64,000 bases of DNA from Trichopria drosophilae (taxonomy: Eukaryota > Arthropoda > Insecta > Hymenoptera > Diapriidae): positions 87,355,001-87,419,000 of the forward strand of contig CM059583.1 in assembly GCA_030407085.1 (NCBI GenBank), in the 5' to 3' direction. The first letter of the stretch is position 1, and each line of letters opens with the position of its first letter. A model generated the notes under the pieces. The model had not been told where the DNA came from and ran no database searches. It was given only the letters and a program-made list of their open reading frames with translations. A program made the translations under genes and the position numbers. Of this stretch, positions 9,961 to 21,700 are shown piece after piece.

Positions 9961-11188
9961 TCGGACGCGACGTTCGGCTTGAGAAGTCTCCCTCGGAGCG
10001 CCCGTTGGGAGGGGACCGTGCAAGTTTCCCTGATTTTGTGTTTTCTGGGAGTTATTAAATTCCCGTTTACGACATTCGTTTATAGTATGCCCAGGATTTT
10101 TGCAATAATTGCAGAATTTTTTATTATTATAGTTATTATTATGGTTATTATTCGCGTTATTAAATTGCCAGTGTTTTTTAGGGGTTTTTTGGTCAAAATT
10201 AGTTTCTCTCAAATGTGTATTTTGCTGTCTAGGAAATAATTGTTCAGGTTGTTGAATAACGTTTCTTTTATGGTAGGGATTCGAAACACGGGAAGAATTG
10301 CGGGTGTTTGCATCTTGACTAGCGGCACCTCTGAATCAGCAGGTAGTAGCGTCATGACCTGGTTTTTTACAGATTTGGCATGTTACTGATTCCGTTTTTT
10401 GTATCATATGCGTTTTTTTAATTTTATCGCGTGTATTCTCATTATCGGTTCGAAGGAGTTTTAATGTAGCTAGTTTTTTTTTCGATTGTAATGATCGAAG
10501 GTACGGCTTCATCGAGTTTCGAAAATTTTTTATTAAGTCGCAATTGAAAATCGGGTAATAATCCATCCGTGAACGCATCGACAATTTCTTGATCGATGGA
10601 AGCTATTTGTTCTTCGCTTAAATCATTTTCAATTTCTATTTTTCGCGCCTCGAGGATGCGGTTGCCTATTTCACGCACTTTATTAGCATAGGAAATCGTA
10701 TCTTCGTTTTCCCTTTGAAATATTTTGCCTAATTCGCGTCGAATTTGGTTTGAGGATAAAGCCGGAGCATATATACTTTTAATATATTTCGAAAAATCAG
10801 CCAGTTTTTCATATTTTTGTCCAGTTATTACGCGCCTAGCTTCACCTGTTAAACGCGTTCTAATTAATTTTACGAGGTTTGCTTCTGCAGATTCTGGAAG
10901 CATTAACAATGCTTCGTCGCATCCTTCTAAAAAGGTGTAGACTGAAATATTTTTCCCGTCAAAGATAGGTACGCATTCGAGAGCGTCCCGAAGCGTGACT
11001 GTTTGTGTATTTTGAGCCATTTTGTTTGAATATTCTACCTTAATTTTTATATCGGTTTCTAAATTGTCATGTATTTTCTTTTCTAAGTTTTTTGGATCTT
11101 GGTCGAAAATTGATCTATCTACCGTGGTATTAGAACGAAGTGCGCGATCTTGAGGTTTTGGAGAGTGTTCGACCGGCATAATTTCCAA
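9913..11188 (-). pseudogene. gag: gag (capsid and nucleocapsid), broken
   Basis: The capsid part is a 248-codon frame (11188 to 10442), starting MEIMPVEHSPK. Around a run of nine T at 10474-10482 the sequence fits better in the next frame, which leads into a CCHC knuckle (CQICKKPGHDATTC). A TGA at 10336-10338 then interrupts this frame. The same frame resumes and codes for an Asn-rich stretch and a second knuckle (CNYCKNPGHTINEC), ending at 9913. Two knuckles and a helical capsid fit Gypsy-type Gag. A one-base length change in the homopolymer plus one nonsense mutation explain the breaks. A sequencing or assembly error in the T run is equally possible. Confidence 0.85.
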
Positions 11189-11207
11189 TCATGATCATTG
11201 ATTTATC

Positions 11208-11222
11208 CCACCGCTGTCACCA
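11208..11222 (-). other. Primer binding site (tRNA-Leu-like)
   Basis: Four bases inside the 5' LTR, the minus strand reads TGGTGACAGCGGTGG. Its complement resembles the 3' end of animal tRNA-Leu (CCACCGCTGCCACCA from memory) with one mismatch. The position and TGG start are right for a retroviral primer site; the tRNA identity is less certain. Confidence 0.65.
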
Positions 11223-11226
11223 ATTT

Positions 11227-12172
11227 TGTTATATCCCAAATCTGAGAAGCAGATCTGGAACATATTTAGTTGGCCATTTTTTTGGTCAAGGCACTTAAGC
11301 CCTTTACCTGGGAGCTGGCCTATGATCATGAGTGGAAGGAAAGGAAGATTATGAATAAAACATTTTATAAATGTAAATATATATATTTTATTTCTCTTTT
11401 TATTTGTTTACGGGAAAGGAATATTTAGGGTTGTTTAGGAACGACCTCAACCGCTGAGTAGCGTTCAAAGTCGTGTACTGCCCCTCAACCGCTGAGTAGC
11501 GTTCAAAGTGCAGTGAAGATCTGGTTCGAGGAGGCTGAATTTATACAGAATTTTTACATATACTTGCATGCGTTGGACGAAAAGAGAAGATGAGATAGGA
11601 AATACATATCTTATTGGTTAAAAACTTTTGGCGGCAAGAGTTTTCTAGCGGAAGTCTATCTTTTTAAATTTTCCTATTCGTTAAAAATGAATTTCCGCCG
11701 AGTGCAGTAGTTTTATTGGGTAGGCCATAAAACTCTCAAGTATCGTGTGTACATTGGGCGGCTTCTCTGTTCGACCAAAGGCATCTAAAAACTAATTTCT
11801 AATTTATTGTATAAATAAAAAAATGAAATTTAATTAACTTCATTTGATTAGGTTTTAAATTATCGTTAAAAAAGTCTAAACACTTAATAGTTTGGTTTAA
11901 TTTGAAACAAAAATTAATTATTGTTTTTGAGTATTATTTAATCATATTTCATTTTTATTCTTAACTTAAGTTTATGATCTAGTTCTTAACGCTATTCACT
12001 AATCACTAGGTTCACTTAATGTTCATTATTAATGTTCTTTTTAGTTTTGTGCACTAATATTTTTCTTGTAGAAAACGTCTTTGTTTCTTTCTTATCTCTT
12101 CTATTTTTATCGATGGAGAAAACCCGGCGTTTCATGGCATGACCTAGTTACGATTTTCGTTAGGATGTAACA
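11227..12172 (-). repeat. 5' LTR of the ERV (946 bp)
   Basis: A direct copy of the LTR at 1381-2327 with the same TG...CA ends. It would drive minus-strand transcription toward gag. It is followed on its outer side by CATG at 12173-12176, the second copy of the target duplication. Confidence 0.95.
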
Positions 12173-12176
12173 CATG

Positions 12177-12596
12177 TCAATTTAATGAACCCGCCCTGCA
12201 ACAAACAAAACGAACGGATTTTCTTAGAAAAATTTGAAATAGAATTTAGACTTTAACATTTTTTCTTTAAAATGGAAACCACGAAACGCGCACTTGGAAC
12301 ATACCTTCAAATCCCGCCTGCTTGGTTTCTTGCGTCTTGCTTGATGCGAATCAAAAATGGAAAAGAGTGACTAAGAGGAATAAACCTCGAAAATTCCCTC
12401 GAGTCCCCTCTCTCCACATTTACCTACACCAGCGATATGCGTTACACACAGGAAACATCACACATTCCATGCTCGATAACACCTGAATAATACATTATCA
12501 TTTGTCGTTCATAACAATTGCAGGATTCGCTTTTATCAATAAAGAATAATATAGTAAAATATCATACCATAAAAATACATTATCATCCTCCATATC
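12177..12596. other. Non-coding stretch between two elements
   Basis: No coding potential or clear repeat seen. It was joined to 305-1380 before the ERV insertion. A short repeat AATACATTATCAT occurs twice (near 12490 and 12576), without evident meaning. Confidence 0.4.
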
Positions 12597-14584
12597 ATGG
12601 CCTTACAAGTAAAAAATGATAATGGAAGAGCATACTTAAATATTTTTAACACAACAGACAAAGAAATAGAAGTAGACATACCAACGCTAGAATTAGACGA
12701 ATTAGGAAAAGATTTCGAAATCATCAGCGAAGATAACCAAGGAAAATTGACATGCGATAACAAGGAAGAAGTAACAATAATAAACACCCAAACCAATTGC
12801 AAAAATAATCCTGAAGACCTACACTACGAAGTCATGAATAATAATGACGACAATAAGGATGACGGAACGGAAGATATAATAAACCAGATACTAAAAAACC
12901 TGAATGACTACAAAGAAGATGAAACGATCCCAAACCTTTGGTATGATACATCTAATGATAAGAAATCAACAGATCCGACACTCGATTAGAATACAAATTA
13001 TAAATTCTATACTTACACTGAATTCCTAAAAACAAATAACCACAAGTTTAAACCAAACGAACACGTAAACATATGTAATACAACTAAAGAAACGAAACGA
13101 GCAGAAAAAGTAAAAAAACTACTACGGATCCAACATTTAAACAGTGAAGAAAGAGAAAGCATAAAAAAAATAATAAACGCAAACGCAGACGTTTTTCATT
13201 TACCAGACGAACCCTTAGGATTTACACCACTAATCAAACACAAAATAATCACAACCGATGAAACTCCTATAAATACTAAACAATACAGATTTTCTCCAAT
13301 ACATAAAGAAGAAATTAATAAACAAATAGCAGAAGAACTAAACTCAGGAATTATAAAACCTTCAGAATCACCATACAACACACCTCTATGGATAGTTCCA
13401 AAGAAAAATGACTCTCAAGGAAACAAAAGATGGAGAATGGTACTTGACTTCAGAAAATTAAACGAAAAATCAATAGGCGACTCATACCCGATACCTAATA
13501 TTGTAGACATCTTGGACCTACTAGGAGGAGCTAAATATTTTTCAATTTTCGACTTAGCATCTGGATTTCTGCAGATAAAAATGGATGACAACGATGCAAT
13601 ATACAAAACAGCTTTTTCCACACCACATGGTCACTACGAAATTGATTAAAAAATCCATTTGGATTAAAAAATGCACCCGTCACATTCCAAAGATTAATGG
13701 ACATTGTCTTATCTGGATTACAAGGCAGTGAACTTTTTGTCTACCTTGACGATATAGTCATCTACGCATCATCTTTAAGAGAACACGAAATAAAATGTGA
13801 AAAACTTATGAAAAGACTAAAAGACGCAAACTTAAAATTACAACCAGATAAATGCGAATTTCTGAGGAAAGAAGTTTGCTATCTAGGACACATAATAGGA
13901 GAAGAAGGCCTAAAACCTGACCCAAACAAAATTATTTGTGTAAAAAAATTTCCAACACCAAGAAATCAAAAAAACATTAGACAATTTCTAGGTTTAGCCG
14001 GATACTACAGAAGATTTATACATAAATTTTCAGAAGTTGCTAAACCACTGTCGGAACTTCTAAAAAAAGATGTACCTTTTAAATGGGAAGAGGCAGAAAT
14101 AAATGCATTAGATACACTACGAGAAAAACTATGCACCGCACCAGTCCTGCAGTACCCAGATTTCGACCAACCGTTTATAATAACGACGGACGCATCAGGA
14201 TTTACAATAGGCGCAATCCTATCACAGGGAGAAATAGGAAAAGATAAGCTAATAGCATAAGCATCACGAGTTTTAAACGAACACGAAAAAAAATACGATA
14301 TCTATGACAAAGAAGCATTGGCAATATACTACGGAATCTTACACTACAGATCATATATCTACGGCCGACATTTTACATTTGTAACAGACCATAAACCTCT
14401 GACATCATTTAGAACGAAAAAAGATCCTAATTCTAGAGTAGCGAAATGGATGTATAAATTATTAGAATACAAATTCGACGTCCTCCACAAGGATAGAAAA
14501 GCAAACGTAAATACAGATGCATTATCTCGAAACCCAGTTGAAATGTTAAAAATAGAAGATTCAACAAATAAAACTTATCACAAG

Positions 14585-14712
14585 AAAATAATAAAAATGA
14601 TGCAAGAAATGGGTTGGAAAGGGTCCGGTATAGGCAAATATAATCAAGGAATCCAAGAACCTATTAACTTAAAAACACAAACAGATAGAAGAGGACTAGG
14701 GTACAAGTGGAA
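14585..14712 (+). other. G-patch domain inside the pol linker
   Basis: Between RNase H and integrase the frame codes MMQEMGWKGSGIGKYNQG followed by EPI and RRGLGY. This matches the G-patch pattern (hydrophobic, MGW, GxGxGK, GI.EPI, GLG). G-patch domains bind RNA or activate DEAH helicases; in betaretroviruses one follows the protease. I know of none described at this position in Gypsy elements. The related minus-strand pol lacks it. The domain is intact although the polyprotein around it is broken. Confidence 0.85.
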
Positions 14713-14911
14713 AAACAACTTAGAAGATTATTATTACTCGGAAAATATCAGACCACACATTGAATTTATTAAAAGTAAAGAAATTTTGAAACCGAAATCA
14801 ATAAAAGAAACAATACCATACAATTCAATATACAAGATAGTCGTTCCAAAAAATAATACGAAAATAAATTACACAGGTCCGAAATACTGCCTACCAGCTA
14901 AGGTACCATTT

Positions 14912-14953
14912 TGCACAAAATGCAATAAGTTAAATCATATTAACGATAAATGC
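14912..14953 (+). other. CCHC zinc knuckle inside the pol linker
   Basis: The frame codes CTKCNKLNHINDKC, exact C-x2-C-x4-H-x4-C spacing as in retroviral nucleocapsid knuckles. It lies about 65 codons after the G-patch and before the integrase. It is followed by a basic RRSVRKTKPPERF motif, similar to the LRRSERLKK motif in the linker of the minus-strand pol. Confidence 0.75.
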
Positions 14954-17085
14954 AGCTTTTCACACGAAGAAAACATATTAAAAAACAACGAAATAATAAC
15001 TATCGCACACATACAAAAGGATGATAATGAAGTTCCATTAAGAAGAAGCGTAAGAAAAACTAAACCACCAGAAAGATTTCGAACTAATCAGGAAGAAACA
15101 GAAATTACTCAAAAACATGAAGAAAATAGAAAAAATAGACCCCTTAAGAATAGGCAAAATCTAGAAAAAGCACAAAACAATATTAATGAAATAGAACAAA
15201 ATAATGAAGATTCGGATAACCTAACAACACACTTACCATATAAAAAGAAAAACCAACAAAACCACTTCCACTAATTCAGTTACTAATGACAACGATACAA
15301 ATTCAATATACGCCGAAGGCGCTACTGATGAAGATGAAGTCAACAGCAACAAGACAAGCAACAAAAACAAAAACATAATAGAAGTAAAAAACCACTTGTA
15401 TATGCAGAAAGACAATTTAACCTATTTTCTGACAACTACAGGACAATCTTGCGACAATAGCGCATTAACACTACAAAAAAGAAACGAACTACCAAAATTT
15501 ACCAACTTAGAAATAAATAAAATAGCAACCATCAGGAAAAATAATAAATATCACATTGCACTCCCGGTAATTACAAATACAGGAGATAGTCAGCTAACAA
15601 TAATAAACAATATTAAAACACTTCTTAAATCGTTAGAAAAGGAAACAAACAACCTACAACTCAAAAGTATTAGCATTTCAAAAATAGATGAAGTAGCCGG
15701 AGTAGAATGGAGTAACATAATCAAAATAATAGAACAACTATTTAAAAACTCAAATACAACGATCCTAATTTGTAATGGAAAAATAAATCACGCGCAAATA
15801 AGTGACAGAGAAGCAATTATAAAAGAATTACATACCACTCCAATCGGTGGACATAAAGGAATAACCAAAACTGTGAAGAAAATCAAGCAAAATTACTATT
15901 GGGAGAACATGAAAACAGACGTCGAAAAATTTATCGAAAACTGCAGATCATGTCAATTAAAAAAATTAACTAGAGTTAAAACAAGGCAACCTATGATAAT
16001 ATCAGACATTCCAAAATCAGCGATGGAAAAAATAGCAATGGATATAGTAATTCCAAATAGCAAAACAAACGAAGGGTACGAAAACATACTAACAATTCAA
16101 GATAACTTTACAAAATACCTAATTGCAATCCCATTGAAAAAAGCTACATCCGAAAACATAGCAGAAGCATTAGTAAACAGAGTAATATGCTCGTATGGAT
16201 CTCCAAAAACAATATTGACAGACCAAGGTAAAAACTTTTTAAGTAATATTATGAAAAAATTAGCAAAAATGTTTCACATAAAGAAGATACAAACCACAGC
16301 ATTTCATCCTCAATCAAACGGATCACTTGAACGTTCTCACCATGTCTTAAAGGAATATATAAAACATTATGCAAATCAGCACGAAGACTGGGACAAATGG
16401 CTAGACCTTGCTACTTTTTCTTATAACACAAGTGTACACGAAGGAACAAAATACACTCCATTTGAACTAATGTTCGGTAGATTGGCCAGATTACCTTCTA
16501 CGAAAATACCAAATGAAGACACACCTCTGACATATATGGATTATATTCCGAATTTAGCAATAAAACTATATGAAACACAGGAGTTCGCAAACAAACGATT
16601 GAAAGCAGCTAAATAAAAATCAAAATATTACTACGATAAACAGATAAATCCACAAATATTTAAAATAGGCGATTTTGTATTCCTACAGAAAAACCACAAA
16701 ACAGGTAAACTTGACGATGAATGCCAGGGTCCTTTCGAAATACTTAATATATTCGAGAATGGAAACATAAAAATAAAAATAAAAAATGAAGAACGAATTG
16801 TCCACCCAAATAGATTGAAAATTTCAAAATTAAAACATTAAAATCCAAAAATGACCATCTTTTCTCTTTTCTCTGACATATAAAACTAAAAGAAGTTACT
16901 CTTTTTTATGAAACTTTAACGAATTATAACAAAGTTTATGGAAATGTAAAAATAGAATAAATATACGAAAACCAAAACTAATCTTGTCTGACCGAGATCA
17001 TTTCTACAACTAATAATAAATAACCAAAACACAAAATTAATCTATTCTGGATCCATAGAAAAACAAATCCACCGCCAACAACAGG

Positions 17086-18447
17086 ATGACCATAAAACTT
17101 CAACCAACAATAATTTTCATAGCAGCTATCTCCCAAACAACAGCATTCATTGCATTTGATTGTGGAGCAATGAATTCAAACATATCAATAATTTCACTAC
17201 TCAACACTCAAGACTGCGAAATCGAAAGGAAGCATGTTAATGTAGAAAAAGTTAAAGCTCAATTTTTACAAATAAAAGAATACGACCAAATTAAAGTCAC
17301 ACAGTGTAAGATAGAAATTTACAGGAAAATAGAATATTGTGGTATGCACTCACACACATCAGCAGTTATGAATGGAATGGCCACCTATATCTTGGAAGTC
17401 TCCAGAGAAGAATGCGAAGAAGTACACCGAACAGGAAGGATCACTATAAGTAACAATATATTCATAGACGGTATTAGAGAAAACGTGCTTGTAACATACA
17501 GCCTCAACATGGCAGGACAAACAACGGTAAATGGCAACTGCAAAGGAGTAGAATACTCAGATACGTACGGAACCTGGAGCAATGTAATAGTCCAAGCAAA
17601 AATTTTGATACAAAAATATAAAGACAGGGTAAACTTAAACGAAAATAAGATACACTTACGGTCAGGAATTGCTTATGCAGTAAACGACAAAAATAGGCTT
17701 GGACTTGGAAGGAGGTAATATTTATTGGGATACGATACCAGTAGATTTCTGCGGCTCTAACAAATATGATGTCTTATATGAAGGTGTAATAAATAAAGCA
17801 TTCAACGAAGACAAAACCATTATATACTCACTAACAACCGAAGATATCACATTCGCACTAGCAGCTAGAGGAGGAAAAGGTATTTGTGGCTACGAACTGT
17901 CTTTGACTGAACACCCAAAATTAATGATATTAGAAATTGGAAACGGTGGAGGACTTAAAAAAGTACCAATAAAAACATCTAATTTAGATATATTTGCATA
18001 CGTAAATTCTAAATTCGTGTATGTAGAAAAGCACCTCAGATATCAAATTAAACAACTATATTACGATGTCTTAGCACAAAGATGTACCCTCGAAAAACAG
18101 GTTTTACAAAATTCTTTATCTATGGCTAGTCACTCATCTGACGAATTTGCATACAACATCATGAAATCACCAGGATATATGGCAATAGCTGCTGGTGAAG
18201 TAGCGTACATTATGAAATGTATACCCGTGGAAGTAAGCATATGAAGAACAGTAGAATGTTACACACACCTACCGGTAACATATCAAAATAATAGTTTATC
18301 CATGACACCAAAGACAAGAATTTTAACAAAAAAAGGAACTCAAGTCAGCTGTAATAGCCTCGTACCACCAATGTACCAAGTCAACAGCATCTGGTACAAA
18401 CTAATACCAAACCCCGTCGAAGCACAAAAACCCGAAGAATTAAAACA
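17086..18447 (+). pseudogene. env: env of the second Gypsy element, broken and truncated
   Basis: Homologous to the minus-strand env over its N-terminal three quarters. It starts with a signal-peptide-like MTIKLQPTIIFIAAISQTTA and keeps the shared cysteines and the block CGMHSH. A frameshift falls near 17700, an in-frame TGA at 18242-18244 (probably a CGA to TGA change, a CpG-type transition) and homology ends near 18447 at the junction with a BEL/Pao LTR segment. The transmembrane and tail region is missing here. Env follows pol after 244 bp, the normal errantivirus order. Confidence 0.85.
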
Positions 18448-18608
18448 TCGACCTAGTACGCCGATATTGCCGAAATTTTCGCGGGCAGGATTTCTATCGC
18501 GACGCTAGTCGTCGCTCGTGATCCCGATTATTCGAAAGTCGCGCGAAAATACAAAGTTGTGGCGACCTTCGTCGCTCCTGAATATTTCGGACTACAGTCC
18601 TAAACAAC
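17873..18608 (+). repeat. 735-bp direct repeat, left copy
   Basis: About 99% identical by eye (roughly nine differences) to 25087-25823. The first 575 bp are env of the plus-strand Gypsy element and the last 160 bp are the start of the BEL/Pao LTR (minus strand). On this side the env sequence is continuous with the rest of env upstream. Confidence 0.9.
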
Positions 18609-18618
18609 CGCCCGCCTC
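18607..18618 (-). other. BEL/Pao polypurine tract
   Basis: On the minus strand GAGGCGGGCGGT directly precedes the TGTTTAGG start of the left LTR. Two similar GGCGGGCGG runs lie a little upstream (near 18700 and 18750), so the 3' UTR has repeated purine tracts. Confidence 0.6.
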
Positions 18619-18768
18619 GTATCTGCCGTCCGATACGATGACTACAAAACATATTATCGCTAGTAACACTAAACTTAACCTAAGCAAAAACTACGGGAAC
18701 CGCCCGCCATGACGATCAAGTGATGATTACGCAAGACCAAGCCGCCCGCCGTTATATGAAGTCTTAAC

Positions 18769-21700
18769 CTAGCATGAAACTTCAACCGGAAGTTTGCACA
18801 ATCGATTGACCGGTCGTTGATAGGTGGATCGCGCGGTAGTTATCGTGACTACTCGTACACGGCCATCGGGGCCAGGGTGCACCTGCGAGACGCGCGCTAA
18901 TTCCCATTTCGTAGGCGGGAGATTCGGATTTTTGACAATTACGATTTCATCTACTTGCAAGTTATCTTGCGGTGTGCGCCACTTGTGGCGTTGCTGTAGC
19001 GTATGTAAATATTCGCTTGACCATTGACGGCTCAGGGACACCTACTAGCGGAGCACCTATCAAAAAATGCCCTGGGGTTAGGGCCAACATGTCGTTGGAG
19101 TCGTCGGTCAAGGGCCAGATTGGTCTGGAATTCAGACATGCCTCCACCTTCGTCAGGAAGGTGATCATCTCCTCTATCGAAAGTGTTTTGTCCCCTATCA
19201 CCCTGCGCAGGTGGTGTTTGGTGCTCTTCACCCCCGCTTCCCAGATCCCTCCATGGTGTGGGGCCGCAGGAGGGATAAATTCCCACGATATTTCATGGGA
19301 GTCCATGTGAGCTAAAAGGTTAGGGTCTCATTTCAGAGCGCGGAAGGCTTGGCGTAATTTGAGGTCGGCACCTTGGAACGTGGTACCGTTGTCGCTCATT
19401 ATCGTGTCGGGAAAACCTCTTCTGGAGACAAATCTGGCAAATGCAGCGAGAAAGTTTTCAGTACTGTAGCCGAGCACCAACTCGAGGTGGATTGCACGCG
19501 TACATAAACAAATAAAAACGGCAATATACGCCTTATGGGACTTTTGTCCTCGTCCGGAGATCGCTAGAACCGAAATAGGGCCGGCGTAGTCGACGCCGCT
19601 ATGCGCGAAGGGTCTAGCCGGAGTGATTCTTCGTGCGGGTAAGTCGCTCATGATCTGAGAGGCCGTAGACGCTCGAGCCCGCACGCACTGAACACATCGA
19701 TTAATGTGCATCTTCACTATAGTTCTGGCGCGTAATAGCCAAAATTGCGACCTGAGGATACGTAGCGTCATCTGCAGTCCACCGTGTAGGCAAATCAGAT
19801 GAGTGTGACGAACTATCAAATCGCTAACTTGGTGTGGCGGTAGGACGATTGGATGCTGCTCGTTATATGGCAGTGCGGAATTACGAAGCCGGCCTCCGAC
19901 TCTTAGTATACCCGATTCGTCAATAAACGGATTCAGTTTGGACAAGCGACTTCTCGACGAAATCGGTCGTGACAGAGTGAGGTCGCGAATCTCGTCGAAG
20001 AATACGGAGCGCTGAACTTCTTTCATCCAAAATGTTCGCGCATTCTGGATATCAGTCAATAGGGGTGGTCGTTCCTCTAAACGAGTTCGACAAAGTCGTA
20101 TAAAACGCAGCACGAGTGCTGTGACTCTCAAGAGTCGAGGCCAAGAGGAGTACCTGGTCTCGAGATTCCATTTTTCCGTGGTAGCGCGTGCAGCAAGATG
20201 CACCGGGGCCTTTCGAGCCAGTTCGTCGTTCGTCATCGGGACGAGCGGATTACGCGGCAATTCGGAGGGTTCACGCTTGAGCCACTCTGGTCCGTTCCAC
20301 CAGATAGGATGGTTAATTAAGTCCTCGGCGGTCGTTCCGCGAGAAGCAACGTCGGCGGGGTTTTCTGCGCTTGGTACGTGCCGCCAGATCGCCTCAGGTT
20401 GGCGGGTTTGGATATCCGCTACACGGTTGGCGACGAACGTCTTCCAGCGGGATGCATGCTGGGTAAGCCAGCTTAATACTACCGTGAAGTCGGTCCAACA
20501 GTAGATTGGCACTCTTGTATACTGAAAAGATATAAGGACGTTCGACATGAGTTTAGCAAGTAATGACGCCCCGCAGAGTTCCAAGCGGGGAATGCTCTGC
20601 GTCTTGACAGGGGCCACTTTGGTCTTGCAAACCAATAGTGTGACTGTAGGGGGGTCGGGAGGATGGAGCACGCGCTTGAAGATAACGGCGGCATACGCTC
20701 GTCCCGACGCATCCGCGAAGCCGTGCAGCTCCTGCGGTTCCGTGTCGGTACATTGGCCAGTCCAACGCGGTATCGATATGCGGACGAGGTTAGGTAGGTC
20801 GTGACAATAGGACTGCCATATCTCAGCCAAATCAGCCTCGATTGGACTATCCCACTCGCATTTACAGAGCCAAAGTTCCTGCATGAGGATCTTTGCTCGA
20901 ATCACGACAGGCGCTACCCATCCTAAGGGATCGAACAGTTTGGCTATTTCCGATAAGATCGCGCGTTTTGTCGGCTTTTCTTTGGGCGACACATTCACGG
21001 CAAAGCGAAATGTATCAGAAGCTGGGTGCCAGGCTACGCCGAGCACCTTGGTGCTACCTTCGTGATCTAATGAGAGCAGTAGAGAGGGATCCGCTACTGT
21101 CTTGGCGACATCTTCTATCTCCTCCAGGAGCGCGGGTTCGTTTGATGCCCATTTTTTAAGCGAGAATCTGCCGCTTGTCATTAAGTTGACGAGTTCGGCA
21201 CGGATTTCTCGCAGCGAGAGGGCGCTGTCAGCGCCGAAGAAGAGGTCGTCGATGTACGAGTCGTTCTCGATTATGCTGGCGGCGCGAGGATAGCGAGCAT
21301 GCTCGTCGTGTGCGAGCTGCCTTAGTACGCGGATTGCGAGGTAGGGTGCGCTGGCTGTGCCGTACGTCACGGTAGCCAGACGGAATTCCGATATAGATTG
21401 TTTCCGTGATTCTCTCCACAGAATTCGCTGATAATCCTGATCGTCAGGATGAACCAGGATTTGACGGAACATTTTTTCCACATCCGTCGTATAGACTAAA
21501 CGATGTCTTCGCCATCGCTGAATTATGGACGGCAAGTCGTTCTGGAGCTTGGGTCCAGAAAGCATGTGGTTGTTTAGCGTGCTTCCATTGCTGGAACGCT
21601 GAGAACCGTTAAAAACGACTCTGATCTTCCCAGTCTTATCGCCTTGTTTAAACACCGGGTGATGCGGGAGATATGTGACCGGGTCAACTAGAGAGGGAGA

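Larger units (their letters stand above)
1381..12172 (-). mobile_element. Near-complete errantivirus-like Gypsy ERV with env and two extra genes
   Basis: A 10.8-kb element with TG...CA termini and direct LTRs (1381-2327 and 11227-12172), flanked by a CATG target duplication at 1377-1380 and 12173-12176. Read on the minus strand the order is 5' LTR, primer binding site, gag, protease, pol (RT, RNase H, integrase), env, two small cysteine-rich genes, polypurine tract, 3' LTR. The LTRs differ by about five substitutions and one indel in 946 bp, so the insertion is recent. Pol (1497 codons) and both small genes are uninterrupted. Gag has a homopolymer frameshift and a stop, protease and pol are in different frames, and env has one frameshift. 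The layout with env matches Metaviridae errantiviruses; the two extra genes are not part of the standard layout I know. Confidence 0.95.
12597..16841 (+). pseudogene. pol: Pol of a second, older Gypsy/errantivirus-like element
   Basis: Related to the 5211-9704 pol but clearly diverged. It begins in the post-protease segment (NIFNTTDKE, compare VFNTTEEE). An in-frame TAG lies at 12987-12989; RT then runs to a frameshift near 13645, with YLDD around 13742-13753. RNase H has a TAA at 14258-14260 and continues to NTDALSR near 14520. A linker with a G-patch and a CCHC knuckle follows. A frameshift near 15240 leads to the integrase, with an HHCC site, the D-D-35-E core and an internal TAA at 16614-16616; the C-terminus ends at TAA 16839-16841. 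Counting these, there are three in-frame stops and two frameshifts, so it is inactive. Catalytic motifs remain readable, so the copy is moderately old. Confidence 0.92.

Noticed and set aside
12536..12802. 88-codon minus-strand frame with hydrophobic segments
   Set aside because: Antisense to the post-protease pol segment that clearly matches the related element.
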